Assembly: GCF_025137375.1 (NCBI RefSeq) | Contig: NZ_CP073720.1 | Location: 9,696,501 to 9,760,500 of the forward strand | Origin: Dactylosporangium fulvum | GTDB lineage: Bacteria; Actinomycetota; Actinomycetes; Mycobacteriales; Micromonosporaceae | DNA: 64,000 nucleotides | Reading direction: 5' to 3' | Part shown: positions 45,010-53,593 of the stretch, one piece after another | Layout of the letters: the number at the start of each line of letters is the position of its first letter | Position numbering within the stretch: position 1 is the first letter of the stretch | Made by a program: the position numbers and the translations under genes | The notes under the pieces: model-generated | The model's input: the letters and a program-made list of their open reading frames with translations, nothing else | Database searches by the model: none | Told to the model about the DNA's origin: nothing

Positions 45010-45555
45010 CTACCAGACGTCGCCGTCGCGCCAGTCGCAGGCGATCGGCCCGGTGAGGTCGAGCCGGAGCCCGTCGACCGGTGGCAGCACGTAGGTGCTG
45101 TCATCGTCGTCGGGCGTGCGGGTGAGCCCGTCCGGTGCCAGGACCGAGGTGGGCCCCTGCCACAACCGCCATCCGCGGCGGCGGTAGAACGCGTCCACGC
45201 CGTCCGCGGCGGAGAGTGCGCCGAGGTCGTAGGCGGCGCGGACGACCCGCTCCAGCTCGGCCATCACCAGCCGGGCATAGCCTCGCCCGCGCCGCTCCTC
45301 CTCGACCGCGAGCGCCTCGACGTAACCGGTGCGCAGGGCTCTGCCCCGGTAGAAGAGCCGCCGCTGGACGAGGGCGGCGTGGGCGACCACCCGGTCCGCC
45401 TCGACGATCACGGCGTGCAGGCCGCCGAGGGCGTGCTCCCAGTCGGTGTCCTCGAACTCGCCGTCGAAGGCCCGGTCCAGCAGCGCCCTGACCTCCCGGC
45501 GCCGGTGCGGCCCCAGGTCGGCGGTGTGCAACACATGAACAACGGTCGCGGTCAC
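45010..45555 (-). CDS. Aminoglycoside 2'-N-acetyltransferase, AAC(2')-I family
   Basis: 181 residues, the family size. Diagnostic stretches are TVVHVLHTADL at the N-terminus, DTDWEHALGGLHAVI, ALVQRRLFYRGRALRTGYVE, the acetyl-CoA loop EERRGRGYARLVM, LGALSAADGVDAFYRRRGW and the C-terminal CDWRDGDVW. The enzyme moves acetyl from CoA to the 2'-amino group of aminoglycosides. Chromosomal copies in mycobacteria are intrinsic and may have another physiological role. GTG at 45555; longer frames upstream are antisense to other genes. Activity is not shown by sequence. Confidence 0.88.
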   Translation of the reverse strand: MTATVVHVLHTADLGPHRRREVRALLDRAFDGEFEDTDWEHALGGLHAVIVEADRVVAHAALVQRRLFYRGRALRTGYVEALAVEEERRGRGYARLVMAELERVVRAAYDLGALSAADGVDAFYRRRGWRLWQGPTSVLAPDGLTRTPDDDDSTYVLPPVDGLRLDLTGPIACDWRDGDVW

Positions 45556-45642
45556 GATGCGATTGTCCGCCCGGCGGCTTGAACGAGCGGCCGCCGGGTA
45601 GCCACAGGGCGGAAGTCCGGCCAACCGAATTGGAGGTCCCTC

Positions 45643-46050
45643 GTGACGACCACCATGACACCGATGCTCGAGACCTACCCGCAGCCTACGATCATCGACC
45701 GGGCCATGCTGGCGACCGCTCTCGACGCGATCACCAGCTGCGCCGAGACGTGCACCGCTTGCGCCGACGCCTGCCTCGGCGAGGAGATGGTCGAACGCCT
45801 CGTGCGATGCGCCCGGCTCGACCTCGACTGCGCGGACATCTGCACGGCGACCGCGCGGGTGCTGACCCGGCAGACGGGCTTCGACGTCAACCTCGTCCGG
45901 GCCCAGCTCGAGGCGTGCGCGGTGGCCTGCCGGGTCTGCGCGGACGAGTGCACGAAACACGCCGCGATGCACCAGCACTGCCGCATCTGCGCCGAGTCCT
46001 GCCGACGCTGCGAGCAGGCGTGCCGGGACATGCTGTCCGCGCTGCGCTGA
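45643..46050 (+). CDS. Cysteine-rich four-helix-bundle copper-binding-like protein
   Basis: 135 residues with 16 Cys, mostly as CxxxC/CxxC pairs on helices (SCAETCTACADAC, LDCADIC, ACAVACRVCADEC, HCRICAESCRRCEQAC). This is the pattern of DUF326/Csp copper-storage proteins, whose Cys line the inside of a four-helix bundle and bind Cu(I). No signal peptide, so a cytosolic form is expected. The GTG at 45643 has GGAGG at 6 nt. No copper exporter or CsoR gene is beside it. Confidence 0.85.
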   Translation: MTTTMTPMLETYPQPTIIDRAMLATALDAITSCAETCTACADACLGEEMVERLVRCARLDLDCADICTATARVLTRQTGFDVNLVRAQLEACAVACRVCADECTKHAAMHQHCRICAESCRRCEQACRDMLSALR

Positions 46051-46080
46051 TCCCGTCGGGTCGCAACGCTCTGAACAGGC

Positions 46081-46117
46081 GGCGGCGGGCTCTGCGGCAG
46101 TCCGGAGCCCGGCCGCC
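46081..46117 (+). terminator. Hairpin after the Cys-rich gene
   Basis: GGCGGCGGGCTC (46081-46092) pairs with GAGCCCGGCCGCC (46105-46117) with one bulged base. It lies 30 nt past the stop codon. No T tract. Confidence 0.4.
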
Positions 46118-46174
46118 GTACCTCCGCCTCGCGCCGCCGGGTGAACCACGGTCGGCGGCATAGGCTTTGCCGAT

Positions 46175-48061
46175 ATGGCCGACGGCATGGGTGGGCGCAC
46201 CCTCCGGACGCGCGACGTGACCGCGCCGCTGCGCGCGTTCGTCCGCACCGAGTCGGGCAGCGCCGGCGTACTGGTGGCGGCGATCGTCGTCGCGCTCGTG
46301 TGGGCGAACGTCGACGACAGGTCGTACGAATCCTTCTGGGACACCGAACTGTCGCTGCGGCTCGGCGACATGGCGATCGCACACGACCTGCGCACGTGGG
46401 TCAACAGCGGCCTGATGACCCTGTTCTTCCTGGTCGTCGGGTTGGAGGCGCGGCGCGAGTTCGACCTGGGCGACCTGCGTGACCGACGCCGGTTCCTGCT
46501 GCCGTTCCTCGCCGGGATCACCGGCATGATCATTCCGGTCGGGATCTACCTGGCCTTCACCGGCGGCGGGCCCGACGCCCGCGGCTGGGGCGTCGCGATG
46601 TCCACCGACACCGCGCTCGCACTCGGCCTGCTCGCCCTGCTCGGCCGGGGTGTGCCCGAGCAGGTGCGGGTCTTCCTGCTCACCGTCTTCGTCGTCGACG
46701 ATCTCGCCGCGCTGGTCGTGATCGCCGTCGCCTACTCCGAACACGTCGTGCTGACACCGCTGCTGCTGGCGGTCGCCGCGTTCGCCGCGATGCTCGGGCT
46801 GCGCGCGCTGGGGGTGCGGCGCGGCGTGGTCTACGCGCCACTGGCGATCCTGCTGTGGGGCCTGCTGCTGGCCAGCGGCGTCGACCCGGTCGTGGCCGGG
46901 CTCGCGATCGGCCTCACCGCGACCGCGTACACGCCGGTGCGCACCGCGCTGGAGGCCGCCAGCGGGCTGTTCAAGCTGTTCCGCGAGCAGCCGACGCCCG
47001 AGCTGGCACGCACCGCGACGATCGGCCTCACCCAGACGTTGTCGCCCAACGACCGGCTGCAGCGGATGTACCACCCGTGGAGCAGCTACCTGATCGTGCC
47101 GCTCTTCGGCCTCGCCAACGCGGGCATCGTCATCAGCGGGTCGTTCCTCGAACGCGCCGTCACCTCACCGGTGACGCTCGGCGTGGTCGTGGGATACGTC
47201 GTCGGCAAGCCACTCGCCGTCACCGGGATGTCGTGGCTGCTGGCGACCGCGTCCGCCGGGCGGATCCGCCCGGCGATCGGCTGGGCGGCGGTCCTGGGCA
47301 GCGGGACGATCGCCGGGATCGGGTTCACGGTGGCGCTGCTCATCGCGAGCCTCGCGTTCCGCAGCCGGCCGGAGGAACTCGCCGAGGCCAAGCTGGGCGT
47401 CCTGGTCGCGGCGGTGCTCGCGTCGCTCTTGACGTGGACGGTGTACCGCGTGACGGCGCTCCTGCCGAAACACAAGCGCGCCCGTGCGCTCCTGGGCGAC
47501 GTGGAGCAGCTGATCGACCTGATCCCGCCCGTCGACCCGGAGCACGACCACGTCCGCGGCGCTTCGGCGGCGTCGGTGACCGTGGTGGAGTACGGCGACT
47601 TCCAGTGCCCGTACTGCGGCCGCGCCGAACCGGCCGTCCGGGAACTGCTGGCCGACACCGACCTGCGGTACGTCTGGCGGCACCTGCCGCTGAGCGACGT
47701 CCACCCGCAGGCGCAGCTGGCCGCCGAGGCGGCCGAGGCCGCGGCGGCGCAGGGCGAGTTCTGGGCGATGCACGACCTGCTGCTGGCCCACCAGGACGAG
47801 CTGCGCCCGCCGGACCTGATGCGCTACGCGAGGGAACTCGGCCTCGACGAGGACCAGTTCCACGACGACCTGAAACGGCACGTCCACGAGGCGCAGGTGG
47901 CCCAGGACCTGGAGTCGGCGGACCTCAGCGGGGTGAGCGGCACGCCGACGTTCTTCATCAACGGGCAGCGGCACTACGGGGCGTACGACATCGAAACGCT
48001 GACCCAGGCGGTCAAGGTCGCCCGGGTGCGTGCCCACCTCGCGGGCTCGTCACACACGTGA
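46175..48061 (+). CDS. nhaA: Na+/H+ antiporter NhaA fused to a DsbA-like thioredoxin domain
   Basis: 628 residues. Residues about 1-430 are NhaA: the ion-site pair is in VVDDLAALVVIA (the DD motif of helix 5), the helix-4 motif in AMSTDTALALGL, and IGFTVALLIASLAF near the end. Residues about 455-620 form a DsbA/thioredoxin-like domain with active site C478-P-Y-C481 in YGDFQCPYCGR and cis-Pro motif SGTPTFFING. Such fusions occur in actinobacteria. The domain would be on the side of the NhaA C-terminus, whose topology needs testing. Confidence 0.92.
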   Translation: MADGMGGRTLRTRDVTAPLRAFVRTESGSAGVLVAAIVVALVWANVDDRSYESFWDTELSLRLGDMAIAHDLRTWVNSGLMTLFFLVVGLEARREFDLGDLRDRRRFLLPFLAGITGMIIPVGIYLAFTGGGPDARGWGVAMSTDTALALGLLALLGRGVPEQVRVFLLTVFVVDDLAALVVIAVAYSEHVVLTPLLLAVAAFAAMLGLRALGVRRGVVYAPLAILLWGLLLASGVDPVVAGLAIGLTATAYTPVRTALEAASGLFKLFREQPTPELARTATIGLTQTLSPNDRLQRMYHPWSSYLIVPLFGLANAGIVISGSFLERAVTSPVTLGVVVGYVVGKPLAVTGMSWLLATASAGRIRPAIGWAAVLGSGTIAGIGFTVALLIASLAFRSRPEELAEAKLGVLVAAVLASLLTWTVYRVTALLPKHKRARALLGDVEQLIDLIPPVDPEHDHVRGASAASVTVVEYGDFQCPYCGRAEPAVRELLADTDLRYVWRHLPLSDVHPQAQLAAEAAEAAAAQGEFWAMHDLLLAHQDELRPPDLMRYARELGLDEDQFHDDLKRHVHEAQVAQDLESADLSGVSGTPTFFINGQRHYGAYDIETLTQAVKVARVRAHLAGSSHT

Positions 48062-48187
48062 GGCGGCCTGCACCAGCGCTTCGGGGTCGTCTCGGCGGCG
48101 GAGACGGGATACCGGGGAGGCGCCGCAGCCTTCGGCTCACCCGTCGCTCCGCCTGCTGGGCGCCCACGGCGGAATTACGGTGGAAGC

Positions 48188-49129
48188 ATGAAGGCCGCGG
48201 TACTCGACGACGTGGGTGTCCCGCCGCGTTTCGGGGACTTCGCCGAGCCCGAACCCGGCGAGGGTCAGATCGTGGTGGACGTGGCGGCCGCCGGCGTGAA
48301 CCTCCTTGACCTGGCCAAGGCTTCCGGCTCGTTCTACACCGGGCCACCTCCGGTTCCGTCCGTGGTGGGGTCCGACGGGGTCGGCCGGACGGCCCACGGC
48401 CGTCGCGTCTACTTCGACGCCCCGGTGGCGCCGTACGGGTCCTGTGCCCAGCGGACCCTGGTACCCGAGACCGACCTGCTCGACGTGGCCGCCGGTGTGG
48501 ACGACGCCACCGCGGCCGCGCTGGGCAACACCGGCCTGGCCGCATGGCTCGCCCTGAGCTGGCGCGCCAGGCTGCAGCCGGGCGAATCGGTGCTCGTCCT
48601 CGGCGCGACCGGCGCGGTGGGGTCCGTCGCGGTCCAAGCCGCCAAGGCCCTGGGCGCCTCCCACGTGATCGCCGCCGCCCGCAACCCGGACCGCCTGAAG
48701 TGGGCACGGCAGCACGGCGCGGACGCCGCAGTGGTCCTCGCCCCCGGCGCCGACCTGCCGTCCGCCTTCCGGCAGGCGGCCGGCGAGCACGGAATCGACG
48801 TCATCATCGACCCGCTGTGGGGCGAACCGGCCCTGGCGGCCATGCAGGCCGCCACACCCGGGGCACGGCACGTCCAGATCGGCGCCTCCACCAGCCCCAC
48901 CCTCGACCTCCCCGCGACGGTGATCCGCGCCGCCGAACTGGAGATCCTCGGGTTTGTGGTCTTCCGCGCCCCGCTGCAGGCGCGACGCGACGCATACTGG
49001 CACCTCACCGAGCGCGCCGCCCGCGGTGAGATCGCCGTCGACGTGATCCGGCTACCGCTGGCCGAGGTCGCCAGCGCCTGGGAACAGGAACAGCACGGCG
49101 CTCACGCCAGGCTGGTCCTGACACCGTAG
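48188..49129 (+). CDS. MDR-superfamily quinone oxidoreductase-like protein
   Basis: 313 residues. A medium-chain dehydrogenase without the structural zinc loop: KAAVLDDVGVPPRFGDF, VDVAAAGVNLLDLAKASG, and the NADPH fold VLVLGATGAVGSVAVQAAKALG near residue 140. The AGVNLLD motif in place of a Cys zinc ligand points to the quinone oxidoreductase group. Substrate unknown. The ATG is preceded by GGTGGA. Stands alone. Confidence 0.88.
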   Translation: MKAAVLDDVGVPPRFGDFAEPEPGEGQIVVDVAAAGVNLLDLAKASGSFYTGPPPVPSVVGSDGVGRTAHGRRVYFDAPVAPYGSCAQRTLVPETDLLDVAAGVDDATAAALGNTGLAAWLALSWRARLQPGESVLVLGATGAVGSVAVQAAKALGASHVIAAARNPDRLKWARQHGADAAVVLAPGADLPSAFRQAAGEHGIDVIIDPLWGEPALAAMQAATPGARHVQIGASTSPTLDLPATVIRAAELEILGFVVFRAPLQARRDAYWHLTERAARGEIAVDVIRLPLAEVASAWEQEQHGAHARLVLTP

Positions 49130-49313
49130 CCGCCGCACAGGACAGGGTTCGCAAGATCGGCCCTGCCTCCGCCGCAACCACGACCGCCCGCAACACCGCC
49201 GCCGGTTCCGTCCCGCGAGGCGGCAAGCCGCTGACGGGGATTCGTGTTGTCAGCGCTGAGGGAACGCCGGGAGCCGGACCACGCGTCTCGGCTTTTGTCT
49301 GTACGGTTACCCG

Positions 49314-51527
49314 GTGGCAGACATCGACAACGACGAAGCCCCTGCCGACGCTTCCGTGCAGCCGCCGGAGCCCCCCAAGCCGGGGAGGCGCCGCTGGCGG
49401 AAGGTCCTCCTGGTGTCGGCCCTGACGTTCGTCGTGATCGCCGGCGTCGGCGCGGTAGCCGGCACCTACTACTTCGACCAGGTCGAGCTGCCCGAGGACA
49501 TCAGCATGGAGCAGTCGACCACGATCTATTACGCCGACGGCGTGACCCCGCTGGCCCGCATCGGCGACACGAACCGCACGGTGATCACGCTCGACCAGGT
49601 CCCGGCGGGCGTGCAGCAGGCGGTCGTCGCCGCGGAGGACCCCGGCTTCTACACCAACGACGGCATCGACTACGGCAACCTCGCCCGGGTCGCGTGGAAC
49701 TCCACGGCCGAGGAATGGCGGGACGCCTCGACGATCAGCCAGCAGTACGCCCAGCAGTGGGCCGAACTGGAGGGCATGACGTACTCGCGGAAGGCGCGCG
49801 AGGCGGTGATCGCGATGAAGCTGAATCGGCAGTACGACAAGTCCAAGATCCTGGAGATGTACCTCAACATCACCAACTTCGGCCGCGGCGCGCACGGCAT
49901 CCAGGCCGCGGCGCAGGCGTACTTCGGCAAGGACGCGAAGGACCTGACCACCGCCGAGGGCATCGTCCTCGCCGGGATCATCCGCAACCCCGGCGACGAC
50001 GGCAAGGGCAGCCCGTTCGACCCGACCGTGGACGCCGCGCAGGCCAAAAACCGGTTCGCCGCCATCGAGGGCGAGATGGTCGAGCTCGGCTTCCTGCCCG
50101 CCGCCGGACTCGCCTACCCGTCGAGGATCCTGACCACGGCCGAGACCCGGGCCAACGCGATCAAGACCGACGGCAGCATCAACAAGCCCGAAGGACTGAT
50201 CGTGCACCACGTCCTCGGCGAGGTCGCCGCGCTCACCGACCCGACGACCGGGAAGTTGCTCTACGAGGACACCGACCCCGACGGCAAGAAGAACTTCGAT
50301 CGGATCCGCAACGGCGGCCTGAAGATCGTGACAACGGTGGACCAGACCATCCAGCAGATCGCGGTGCGGACGGCGTCGCGCAATCCGGCGTCGACCATGG
50401 ACGGCCAGCCGAACAACCTGCAGGCGGCCCTCGTCGCCGTGGAGCCCGGCACCGGCGCGGTCAAGGCGTACTACGGCGGCGACAACGGCAACAGCGGCGA
50501 CTACGCCGCCTACTACAACGACCCCGTCCTCGGCGACGGCAAGGACTCGTGCTGCGGCGGCCACCCGCCCGGCTCCACGTTCAGCGTCTATACCCTCGCG
50601 GCCGGCCTCATGGCCGGATACCGCACCGACTCCGCCTGGAACGGCGAGTCGCCGCAGGAGTTCCCGAAGAGCGGCCGCACGTTCCGGCAGGGCAACCCGG
50701 TGACAAACGCGGGCGAGGGCAGCGCGACCTCGCCGAGGTGCAAGTCCGGCTCCGGGCGGTGGTGCACGCTGGAGGAGGTCACCGTCATGTCGCTCAACGT
50801 GCCGTTCTACGCGCTCACCGAGACGATCGGCCCGGACAAGGTCATCGACACGGCGCGTGCCGCGGGCATCACCGACATGTGGGCGACCGTCGACCGCGTC
50901 TCGCACAAGGTCGACCTGGAGCAGAACAACGGCAAGGCCGTCTACCCGAAGTACTTCAACACCGAGGTCGGCTTCGGCCAGTATCCGGTGACCGTGCTGG
51001 ACCAGGCCGGCGGCATGGCCACGTTCGCCGCCCGCGGCATCGCCGCCAGGACGCACTTCCTCAAGGAGGTGTGGACCGGCGGCAAGAAGACCTTTGGCGA
51101 GATCGTCAAGCCCACACGCATCCCGGGCTTCACCGACCAGATGGCCGACGACCTCAACGCCGTGCTGCAGGGCGTGCCCAAGCGGTACGACCTGACCATG
51201 GCCGACCAGCGCCAGGTCGCCGGCAAGACCGGAACGTGGCAGCTGGGCTCGACGACCAACAACGCACACGCCTGGATGGTCGGCTACACCGCCCACGATC
51301 CGGCCGCCAAGTCACCCGGCCTCGCCGCTGCGGTCTGGGTCGGCAACAGGGCCGAGGAGCAGAAGCTCGTCGACAAGGCCGGCCAGTCCGTTGTCGGCGG
51401 CGCCCTGCCCGGCACGATCTGGCGCGACTTCCTCGACGGCGCGCTCACCGCGGTCGCCATGCCGAAGGCCGCCTTCCCGCCGCCGGTGGGCATCGGCGAC
51501 AAGGCGGTCGGCACCGGCATCCGTTAA
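49314..51527 (+). CDS. Class A penicillin-binding-like protein with altered SxxK motif
   Basis: 737 residues: short cytoplasmic tail, one membrane helix (about 31-52), GT51 transglycosylase domain and transpeptidase domain. GT51 motifs: AAEDPGFYTNDGID (the usual His is Asn/Asp), STISQQ, RKAREAVIAMKLNRQ, KILEMYLN. Transpeptidase motifs: S421-T-F-S424 where the general-base Lys of SxxK should be at 424 (codon AGC at 50583-50585), SLN intact, KTGTW intact. Loss of Lys would be expected to abolish acyl transfer, leaving glycan polymerisation. GTG at 49314. Isolated gene. Confidence 0.88.
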   Translation: MADIDNDEAPADASVQPPEPPKPGRRRWRKVLLVSALTFVVIAGVGAVAGTYYFDQVELPEDISMEQSTTIYYADGVTPLARIGDTNRTVITLDQVPAGVQQAVVAAEDPGFYTNDGIDYGNLARVAWNSTAEEWRDASTISQQYAQQWAELEGMTYSRKAREAVIAMKLNRQYDKSKILEMYLNITNFGRGAHGIQAAAQAYFGKDAKDLTTAEGIVLAGIIRNPGDDGKGSPFDPTVDAAQAKNRFAAIEGEMVELGFLPAAGLAYPSRILTTAETRANAIKTDGSINKPEGLIVHHVLGEVAALTDPTTGKLLYEDTDPDGKKNFDRIRNGGLKIVTTVDQTIQQIAVRTASRNPASTMDGQPNNLQAALVAVEPGTGAVKAYYGGDNGNSGDYAAYYNDPVLGDGKDSCCGGHPPGSTFSVYTLAAGLMAGYRTDSAWNGESPQEFPKSGRTFRQGNPVTNAGEGSATSPRCKSGSGRWCTLEEVTVMSLNVPFYALTETIGPDKVIDTARAAGITDMWATVDRVSHKVDLEQNNGKAVYPKYFNTEVGFGQYPVTVLDQAGGMATFAARGIAARTHFLKEVWTGGKKTFGEIVKPTRIPGFTDQMADDLNAVLQGVPKRYDLTMADQRQVAGKTGTWQLGSTTNNAHAWMVGYTAHDPAAKSPGLAAAVWVGNRAEEQKLVDKAGQSVVGGALPGTIWRDFLDGALTAVAMPKAAFPPPVGIGDKAVGTGIR

Positions 51528-51612
51528 CCAGAAGCTGAGCACCGCCTGAGCCGCGGCGGCTGCCTGCCACCGGCGTGACACCGGGACATGGCGGGCGGCC
51601 ACCGCGTTGGGC

Positions 51613-52596
51613 TCAGGCCGCGGACTGCAGCTCGCGCAGCCCGGTCTCGAGTTCGTCGAGGACGGCGAGGGCGTCGCCGTAGCCGCCCGGCAGGAAGTCG
51701 GGGATCGGCACCAGGCGGCCCGCCTTGACCGCCCGCAGGGCGTTGAAGGCCGGCTGGGCGAACAGCTTCGGACCCTCGTTGTTCGGCTTGCCGTCGTAGC
51801 CGGTGTAGAACCCGATCACATCGGCGTCCGCCAGGGCGTCGATGCGCTCATAGGAGAACGGCTGGTTGCCGCTGCCCGACACGCCGGCGCTCGCGGTGGC
51901 GAACTGCACGCCCGCGGCGGCCAGGATCGTGCCGGCGTCGGAGCCCGGGCCGTACACCCAGAACTGCCCCTGGTCGAAGCCGCCCTGCAGGATCGCCCAG
52001 CGGAAGCGGCCGAGCACGGCGGCGTAGGTGGACTTGATCGTGTCGGCCCGCGTGGTCATCTGCTGCTCCAGTTCGCTCACGCGGCCGAGCCGGTTCACCG
52101 CGTCCGCCGCGACGCGGGCGGTGGCCCGCCATGTGGTTGGCGTGATCACCGTCGGGGCGAGAGCGGTCAGCTGGTCGTACACCTTGGTGTTCCACGGGAA
52201 GTCGACGCCGATGATCAGGTCGGGCCGCAGCGCCGCGACCTTCTCGAGGTCGATCTGGCCCGCGTTGCCGATCTTGGTGGCGGCGCTCCAGCGGTCCCGG
52301 TACCGCGGCGAGATGTACTCCGCGCCCTGGTCGTACACCCCGACCGGGCTCACCCCGAGGTCGTAGAGGCTCGCCGTGGCCGACGGCTGAATCGTCACCA
52401 CGCGGGCGGGCTGGGCCGGCACCTCGATGGTGCCCTTCGCCGTGTCGATCTTCCGGGTGCCGGCCGCCGCCTGGGAGCCCCCGGCCGGGGACGGCGTGTC
52501 CGAGGAGCCGCACGCGGCGAGGCCGAGCAGGGTGGCCGCGCCTAGGCCGCCGGCGAGCAGGCCGCGGCGGGTAAGTACGGTGGGGGCGTTGCCCAT
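51613..52596 (-). CDS. Iron-siderophore ABC transporter substrate-binding lipoprotein
   Basis: 327 residues. A twin-Arg (LTRRGLLAGG) and lipobox (GLAACGSS) signal, then a FecB/FepB-type fold with ARVVTIQPSATASLYDLG, LEKVAALRPDLIIGVDF and ALAVLDELETGLREL. It would capture a ferric siderophore for the FecCD-type permeases 9 kb away. An IdeR-like box overlaps the promoter 19-37 nt before the start, and a further shared element lies upstream, so iron repression plus AraC activation is likely. Confidence 0.9.
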   Translation of the reverse strand: MGNAPTVLTRRGLLAGGLGAATLLGLAACGSSDTPSPAGGSQAAAGTRKIDTAKGTIEVPAQPARVVTIQPSATASLYDLGVSPVGVYDQGAEYISPRYRDRWSAATKIGNAGQIDLEKVAALRPDLIIGVDFPWNTKVYDQLTALAPTVITPTTWRATARVAADAVNRLGRVSELEQQMTTRADTIKSTYAAVLGRFRWAILQGGFDQGQFWVYGPGSDAGTILAAAGVQFATASAGVSGSGNQPFSYERIDALADADVIGFYTGYDGKPNNEGPKLFAQPAFNALRAVKAGRLVPIPDFLPGGYGDALAVLDELETGLRELQSAA

Positions 52597-52614
52597 CGCA
52601 TGACTCCCTGTTAT

Positions 52615-52633
52615 TTAGCTTAGGCTTACCTAA
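52615..52633 (-). promoter_or_regulatory. IdeR/DmdR iron box, binding-protein promoter
   Basis: TTAGCTTAGGCTTACCTAA matches the consensus TTAGGTTAGGCTAACCTAA at 17 of 19 positions. It lies 19 nt before the start of the binding-protein gene. Confidence 0.85.
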
Positions 52634-52660
52634 CGTCAGGCTAGGAGTCGTGCGCCGCGC

Positions 52661-52702
52661 CCGGCAAGATCGCCCCGCGCCAGGTGATGTCGCCTACTCG
52701 CC
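52661..52702 (-). promoter_or_regulatory. Shared GGCGA-rich element (putative AraC operator), binding-protein promoter
   Basis: On the minus strand this begins GGCGAGTAGGCGACA and ends CGATCTTGCCGG. The first 15 nt are identical to those of the element at 63659-63702. It starts 69 nt before the distal edge of the iron box, the same spacing as at the other site (67 nt). It overlaps the last codons of the AraC gene. Confidence 0.55.
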
Positions 52703-53479
52703 GGGATCGCGCCGATCCGCCACCGGGGCGTCGCCGTGCGGGCCCGGCAGGCGGGAGAAGTACGCGGCCGGCGTGTGCCCGGTCACGCGTCGGAAGGCGG
52801 CCACGAACGCGCTCGCCGTGGCGTAGCCGACCTGCGGCGCTACCCGGGCCACCGGCTGCCCCTCGGCCAGCAGCGCGATCGACGCCTGCAGCCGCGCGTG
52901 GGCCCGCCACTGGGCGAAGGTCAGCCCCGTCTCGGTCAGGAACAGCCGCAGCAGCGTGCGCGGGCTCGAGCGGGCCACCCGGGCCAGCTCGTCCAGGCTG
53001 CGGTGGTCGGTCGGGTCGGCCAGCAACAGGTGCGCGACGTCCCGGGCCCGCTCGTCGCTCGGCAGCGGCAGCTCGATCGCGGCCTTCGCGACCGGATGCA
53101 GGACCTCCAGCAGGACCGTCTCGGCGTGCGAGCGAGCCGGGTCGCCGAGGTCGCCGGCGAGGTACTCGATCAGGTTGCGGGCCAGCGGCGAAACGGCCAT
53201 GACGGTCGGCTCGCGCCAGGCCAGGGGGCAGTTGTCCGGCTCGAGATAGATGCCCTGCATCACCGACGTCCGCAGTGCGATCGTCGCGTGCCGGACCCCG
53301 CCGGGGATCCACAGCGCCAGGGCGGGCGGCAGCACCCAGTACCGGTCGGCGACGTCGACCATGAGCACCCCGGCCGGCGCCCACACCACCTGGTGCTCGC
53401 GGTGCACGTGGTGCTCGAAGCGCTGCCCCCGCGTCATGTCGAAGCGGGCCAGCCCGATCGCGCCGCCCCGGACCGCCAT
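52694..53479 (-). CDS. AraC family regulator of the iron-transport island
   Basis: 261 residues. An N-terminal cupin-like sensor region (HHVHREHQVVWAPAGVLMV, LALWIPGGVRH) and a C-terminal double helix-turn-helix (LDELARVARSSPRTLLRLF, VARVAPQVGYATASAFVAAF, RRVTGHTPAAYF). AraC proteins of this type activate siderophore uptake when they sense the ferric siderophore. It lies between the binding-protein gene and a divergent ABC gene, and a repeated element near four promoters may be its site. A GTG at 53503 is an alternative start. Confidence 0.9.
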   Translation of the reverse strand: MAVRGGAIGLARFDMTRGQRFEHHVHREHQVVWAPAGVLMVDVADRYWVLPPALALWIPGGVRHATIALRTSVMQGIYLEPDNCPLAWREPTVMAVSPLARNLIEYLAGDLGDPARSHAETVLLEVLHPVAKAAIELPLPSDERARDVAHLLLADPTDHRSLDELARVARSSPRTLLRLFLTETGLTFAQWRAHARLQASIALLAEGQPVARVAPQVGYATASAFVAAFRRVTGHTPAAYFSRLPGPHGDAPVADRRDPGE

Positions 53480-53522
53480 GGCTCGCTCACACCCCTCGCC
53501 CACGCCGTGCCACCCGGGCGTT

Positions 53523-53549
53523 GGCGAACAGCCGACACCGGTTGGCGCG
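53523..53549 (+). promoter_or_regulatory. Shared GGCGA-rich element, ABC pair 1 promoter
   Basis: GGCGAACAGCCGACACCGGT followed by TGGCGCG; compared with the minus-strand reading at 63702-63672 it agrees at about 23 of 28 positions. It starts 47 nt before the iron box, 20 nt (two helix turns) closer than at the other two sites. Confidence 0.5.
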
Positions 53550-53569
53550 TTACGTCGTTTACGTCAAAC

Positions 53570-53588
53570 TTAGGTAAGCCTAACGTAG
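53570..53588 (+). promoter_or_regulatory. IdeR/DmdR iron box, ABC pair 1 promoter
   Basis: TTAGGTAAGCCTAACGTAG matches the inverted consensus at 16 of 19 positions. It ends 5 nt before the first ATG of the ABC gene, so repression would be direct. Confidence 0.8.
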
Positions 53589-53593
53589 CGACC

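Noticed and set aside
45556..46533. Upstream extension of the acetyltransferase frame
   Set aside because: It is antisense to the Cys-rich and NhaA genes; AAC(2') proteins are about 180 residues and begin at the GTG at 45555.
52736..53593. In-frame upstream extension of the first ABC subunit of pair 1
   Set aside because: It is antisense to the AraC gene and would run through the iron box; the paired ATG codons at 53594/53597 fit the family start.
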